NCBI RefSeq assembly: GCF_900230195.1
Contig: NZ_OCNE01000016.1
Location: 111,420 to 175,419 of the forward strand
Source of the DNA: Streptomyces zhaozhouensis
GTDB taxonomy: Bacteria > Actinomycetota > Actinomycetes > Streptomycetales > Streptomycetaceae
Direction of reading: 5' to 3'
Length of the DNA: 64,000 nt
The stretch's first letter is position 1. Every line of letters begins with the position of its first letter. The notes under the pieces were generated by a model, which searched no databases, had not been told where the DNA came from, and worked only from the letters and a program-made list of their open reading frames with translations. Both the position numbers and the translations under genes were made by a program. Positions 60,512-64,000 of the stretch are shown in pieces.

Positions 60512-62275
60512 ATGCCCAACCTTAGGGACGCCTCGGACCTGATATCGGCCCTTCGTGACAACGCGGCGGAAAAGCCCGACGAAAAGGCGGTTTTCCATGT
60601 CCACGACCCGGAGCGGGAGGACGGCCACACCGCCCTCACCTACGCCGAACTCGACCGCGAGGCGCGCCGCCTCGCCGGCCCTCTGCGTCGGCGGCTCGCC
60701 GCCGGGGAACGGGCGTTGCTCCAGTACGCCTCCGGCACGGACTTCCCGGTCGCCTTCTTCGGCTGCCTGTACGCGGGGGTCGTCCCCGTGCCCGCGCCGC
60801 TGCCGGGGAGCAACCGGCGCGAGCGGTCGCGGGTCAAGGGCATCGTCCGCGACGCGGACGTCCGCGCCCTGCTGACCTGCGGCGCGCAGCTCGACGAGGT
60901 GGCCGCCTGGGCGGAGGCCGAGGGACTGACCGGCATCCCGCTGCTGGCGACCGACGGCGAGGAGGTCGCCGCCGCCGACGCCGACGGGTGGGAACGCCCC
61001 GCCGTGGACCGGTCGACTCCCGCACTGCTCCAGTACACCTCCGGCTCCACCTCCGACCCCAAGGGCGCCGTGATCACCCACGGCAACCTGCTGCACAACG
61101 TGGAGACCATGCGGGAGGCGTTCCCGCTTCCGGACGGCGGCCGGCACGGCGGCTGGGTGCCGATGCACCACGACATGGGTCTCATCGCGCATCTCCTGTG
61201 CGGAGTACTGACGGGCCGCTCCGCCGTGCTGATGGCCCCCATGGCGTTCCTCCGCCGACCCCACTGGTGGCTGCGCGTCATCGACCGCTACCGCATCGGG
61301 CTCTCCGGCGCCCCCAACTTCGCCTACGCCCTGATCAACGACCGGGTCACCGACCAGCAGCTCACCGGCCTCGACCTGTCGAACTGGCGGTACGCGGCCA
61401 ACGGCTCGGAACCGATCAACGCGGGCACCCTGCGCGCGTTCGCCGAACGCTTCCGGCCGGCGGGACTGCGCCCCGAAGCGGCGATGACCAGCTACGGCAT
61501 GGCCGAGGCCACGCTGATGGTGTCCACCGCCTCCTTCCGCCCGCCCCTGGCCCTGTGCGTCCGGCCGGACGCGCTGGAGCGGCACCGGATCGTCCGGGCC
61601 GAGCCCACCGACGACCGGCACGTCGAACTGGTCAGCAGCGGGCCGACGTTCGGCCTCGACGTCGTCATCGTCGACCCGTCGAGCGGGGACCGGCTGGCCG
61701 ACGGCGAGATCGGCGAGATCTGGCTGCGCGGCGAGAGCGTCGCCCGCGGCTACTGGAACAACGAGACCGCCACCCGGGGCACGTTCGGAGCCACCACCGG
61801 AGACGGCGACACCGGCTACCTCCGCACCGGTGACCTGGGCACCTTCGTGGAAGGCGAGCTGTTCGTCACCGGGCGGATCAAGGAGACGCTCTTCCTGCAC
61901 GGCCGCAACCTGTACCCGCAGGACATCGAGCACGAGGTGCAGCGCCGGCACACCGAGTTCCGCTCGCTTCCCGGCGCGGCCTTCACGGTGCCCGCCGGGC
62001 GCGAAGGCCGGAGCGCGGAGGACCTCGTCATCACCCAGGAGATCCGCGGCCGGTACAGCCCGGCCGAACTGACCAGGCTCAGCACGGAGATCAGGCAGAC
62101 CGTGAGCCGCGAGTTCGGCCTGCCCGTGGCCTCGGTGGCGCTGCTGCGCCCGGGAGCCGTCCAGCGCACCACCAGCGGCAAGATCCAACGCGTCGCCATG
62201 CGCCAGCTCTTCCTCAGCGACGAGCTGCGGCCGGTCCACCTGGACGGCACGCCGTCACCCGCGCGGCCCGCCTGA
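60512..62275 (+). CDS. fatty acyl-AMP ligase (FAAL) for lipopeptide N-acylation
   Basis: 587 residues from ATG 60512 with GAGGGAG upstream; the open frame begins earlier at 60362 in non-coding sequence. ANL superfamily: A3 LLQYTSGSTSDPKGAVITHG, VPMHHDMGLIAHLL, MTSYGMAEATLMVSTA, LRTGDLGTFVEGELFVTGRIK, C-terminal TSGKIQRVAMR. The early FFGCLYAGVVPVPAPLP and HHDMGL segments are FAAL-like rather than acyl-CoA-ligase-like. It activates a fatty acid and should load a carrier protein, most likely the free ACP at 45723-46028. Confidence 0.92.
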   Translation: MPNLRDASDLISALRDNAAEKPDEKAVFHVHDPEREDGHTALTYAELDREARRLAGPLRRRLAAGERALLQYASGTDFPVAFFGCLYAGVVPVPAPLPGSNRRERSRVKGIVRDADVRALLTCGAQLDEVAAWAEAEGLTGIPLLATDGEEVAAADADGWERPAVDRSTPALLQYTSGSTSDPKGAVITHGNLLHNVETMREAFPLPDGGRHGGWVPMHHDMGLIAHLLCGVLTGRSAVLMAPMAFLRRPHWWLRVIDRYRIGLSGAPNFAYALINDRVTDQQLTGLDLSNWRYAANGSEPINAGTLRAFAERFRPAGLRPEAAMTSYGMAEATLMVSTASFRPPLALCVRPDALERHRIVRAEPTDDRHVELVSSGPTFGLDVVIVDPSSGDRLADGEIGEIWLRGESVARGYWNNETATRGTFGATTGDGDTGYLRTGDLGTFVEGELFVTGRIKETLFLHGRNLYPQDIEHEVQRRHTEFRSLPGAAFTVPAGREGRSAEDLVITQEIRGRYSPAELTRLSTEIRQTVSREFGLPVASVALLRPGAVQRTTSGKIQRVAMRQLFLSDELRPVHLDGTPSPARPA

Positions 62276-62342
62276 CCGGACCGCACGCCGACATCGTCCG
62301 CACGTCACCCTCCGAAGCCCGGCCAAAGTTATGCGAGGAAAA

Positions 62343-64000
62343 ATGACTGAGGTTGAGTCCGCAGCGATCCGACACGCCCTCACCGACGCACAGTCCGAGG
62401 TCTGGCTCGCTCAGCAACTGGACCCGGGCAGCGCGCACTACAACGTCGGGGTCCGCCTGGACTTCTCCGCCCCCGTCGACCCGGAGATCCTGGCCGCCGC
62501 CGTCGACCGCGCCCTCGCGGACACGGCGGCCATGCGCTGCCGCTTCGGCCTCGACGGCGGCGACCCGCACCAGGTGCCCCTCGCCCCGGACGAGACCCCG
62601 CTGCGTCTCCTGGAACTCCCCGGGCACCAGCCGGAGGACGTCGACGCGTGGATCCGTCGGGACCTGGCCGACCCGCTCGACCTCCTGGCCGACCAGCTCC
62701 AGCGGTACACCCTGCTCACCCTCGCCGACGGCCGCCACATCCTCTATCTCCGCTACCACCACATCCTGCTCGACGGGTTCAGCCTGATTCTCCATCTGCG
62801 TCGGCTCGCCGAGATCTACTCCGCTCTGGCCGCGGGCCGGGAGTGCCCGCCCCCCGCCTTCGGCGACCTGGCCGACCTGGTCCGGGACGAACGGGCCTAC
62901 CGGGCCTCCGGGCAGTACCGCGAGGACCGCGCCTACTGGCTCGACTCGCTGAGCGACCACCCCGACCCCGTCTCCCTGGGCGGGCGGTTCGCCCCGTCGG
63001 CGCCCTCCGTGCTGCGCCGCACCGCCGAGCTGTCCGCCTCCCAGGCCGCCGCGCTCCGGGGAACGGCTCGCCGGGGGCAGGCCCCCTGGTCCCTCGCGGT
63101 CATCGCGGCCACCGCCGCCTTCCTGCACGGCATGACGTCGCGGGACGACCTGATGCTGGCGCTGCCGGTCACCGCGCGCACCGGCCGAACCGCCCTGACC
63201 ACCCCGGGCATGACGGCCAACGAGTTGCCGCTGAGACTCCGGGTGCGGCCCTCCATGAGCTTCGCCGAACTGCTGGAAGCGACCGCGGAGCAGACCAGCC
63301 GGGCGGTGAGGCACCACCGCTTCCGAGGCGAGGAGCTCCGGCGCGAACTCGGCGTGACCGCCCCCGAGGCGCTGCGCGGGCCGATGGTGAACATCGTCTC
63401 CTACCAGGACGAACTCGCCTTCGGTGAGGTGACGGCGAAGATCGGGCGCCCCTCCAGAAACCGCGCCCGCGACCTCAACCTCATCTTCAGCGGCGCCCCC
63501 CACGGCGGCGTCCGGATGGACCTCGACGCCAACCCGAACGTCTACGACGAGGACCAACTGGCGTCGCTCCAGGACAGGTTCCTGCGCTTCGTCCACACGG
63601 TCACGACGGACGGCGACCGTCCGCTCGGCAGGCTGAACCTGCTGACGCCCGAGGAACGTCGGCAACTCCCCGCGCTCTGGTCCGGCCCCACGACGAACGC
63701 GACACCGCCGGTGGACGTGGTCGCGTTGTTCGAGGAACGGGCGGCGGCGGCACCGGACGCGATCGCGTTGGTCGACGCGAACGAGCAGGGGTCGTACGGG
63801 GAGTTGAACGCGCGGGCCAACCAGATCGCCCGCTGGCTAAGGGAACAGGGCGCCGGTCCGGAGAGGTTCGTCGCCGTCGACATGCCCCGAGGAGTAGAGG
63901 CCGTTACCGCGCTCCTCGGCGTGTTGAAGAGCGGCGCGGCGTATCTGCCGTTGGACCCGGACTACCCGGCCGAACGCACCACCCACATCCTCACCGACGC
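62343..64000 (+). CDS. NRPS, starter condensation domain plus first adenylation domain (cut by window end)
   Basis: 552 complete codons from ATG 62343 (GAGGAAA upstream), still open at the right edge. The condensation domain (about 8-430) begins LTDAQSEVWLAQQLDPGSAH and has YHHILLDGFS; position at the protein start and next to the FAAL mark it as a lipo-initiating starter domain joining the acyl chain to residue 1. The adenylation domain begins VALFEERAAAAPDAIALVDA; only core motifs A1-A2 are inside the window (LGVLKSGAAYLPLDPDYPAE), so its substrate cannot be read. DNA here is almost identical in places to A1 of the terminating NRPS. Confidence 0.93.
   Translation, partial: MTEVESAAIRHALTDAQSEVWLAQQLDPGSAHYNVGVRLDFSAPVDPEILAAAVDRALADTAAMRCRFGLDGGDPHQVPLAPDETPLRLLELPGHQPEDVDAWIRRDLADPLDLLADQLQRYTLLTLADGRHILYLRYHHILLDGFSLILHLRRLAEIYSALAAGRECPPPAFGDLADLVRDERAYRASGQYREDRAYWLDSLSDHPDPVSLGGRFAPSAPSVLRRTAELSASQAAALRGTARRGQAPWSLAVIAATAAFLHGMTSRDDLMLALPVTARTGRTALTTPGMTANELPLRLRVRPSMSFAELLEATAEQTSRAVRHHRFRGEELRRELGVTAPEALRGPMVNIVSYQDELAFGEVTAKIGRPSRNRARDLNLIFSGAPHGGVRMDLDANPNVYDEDQLASLQDRFLRFVHTVTTDGDRPLGRLNLLTPEERRQLPALWSGPTTNATPPVDVVALFEERAAAAPDAIALVDANEQGSYGELNARANQIARWLREQGAGPERFVAVDMPRGVEAVTALLGVLKSGAAYLPLDPDYPAERTTHILTD

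Overview
High-GC actinomycete DNA, most likely Streptomyces: nearly all third codon positions are G or C, GTG starts and 4-base ATGA/GTGA overlaps are common, and typical streptomycete families are present (Methyltransf_19/DUF574, membrane-anchored Hanks kinase, PAS-SpoIIE phosphatase, GlxA regulator, DmdR-type iron box). No rRNA, tRNA, CRISPR array, integrase or insertion sequence was recognised.

1-11 kb: a self-contained sugar locus. It has a secreted DUF4185-like (GH183-type) enzyme, a LacI regulator, a DUF2961/GH172 glycosidase, a Tat-lipoprotein binding protein with two ABC permeases, an L-fucose/D-arabinose-type isomerase and an FGGY kinase. Four copies of one LacI-type operator (best TGAAATCGATTTCA) tie the enzymes together. 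Reading the families jointly, I propose a D-arabinan/D-arabinose utilisation locus aimed at mycobacterial or corynebacterial cell-wall arabinan.

11-36 kb: mixed accessory genes: methyltransferase, RidA, GlxA-type regulator, Ser/Thr kinase, PAS-SpoIIE phosphatase, stand-alone TOPRIM protein; an iron-siderophore uptake locus (ATPase, two permeases, AraC regulator, binding protein, SIP-methyltransferase fusion) with a perfect iron box; a decayed patch at 25.4-26.0 kb; a glycosidase-like protein, a two-component system, a DUF6055 metalloprotease-like protein, a TAP-type hydrolase, nitronate monooxygenase and an acetyltransferase. Short tandem repeats and TGACCAG/CTGGTCA clusters are frequent.

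36-44 kb: MarR regulator and a second-type enolase separated by six 13-bp direct repeats, a MurG-like glycosyltransferase, arylamine N-acetyltransferase, MFS exporter with divergent XRE-cupin regulator, dienelactone hydrolase and VOC protein.

44.8-64 kb (running off the right edge): a lipopeptide NRPS cluster. The complete 4-hydroxyphenylglycine pathway (Pdh, HmaS, Hmo, HpgT) lies in an operon with a two-module terminating NRPS (C-A-T-C-A-T-TE), a SyrP/TauD-type hydroxylase, a P450, a free acyl carrier protein and a methyltransferase. Divergently, a fatty acyl-AMP ligase and an NRPS with a starter condensation domain indicate N-acylation. My hand-read A-domain codes point to an Asp/Asn-like residue and then a kynurenine/Trp-like last residue, and between the NRPS and the hydroxylase lies what looks like a broken tryptophan 2,3-dioxygenase gene: a daptomycin/CDA-like peptide that may have lost its kynurenine supply.
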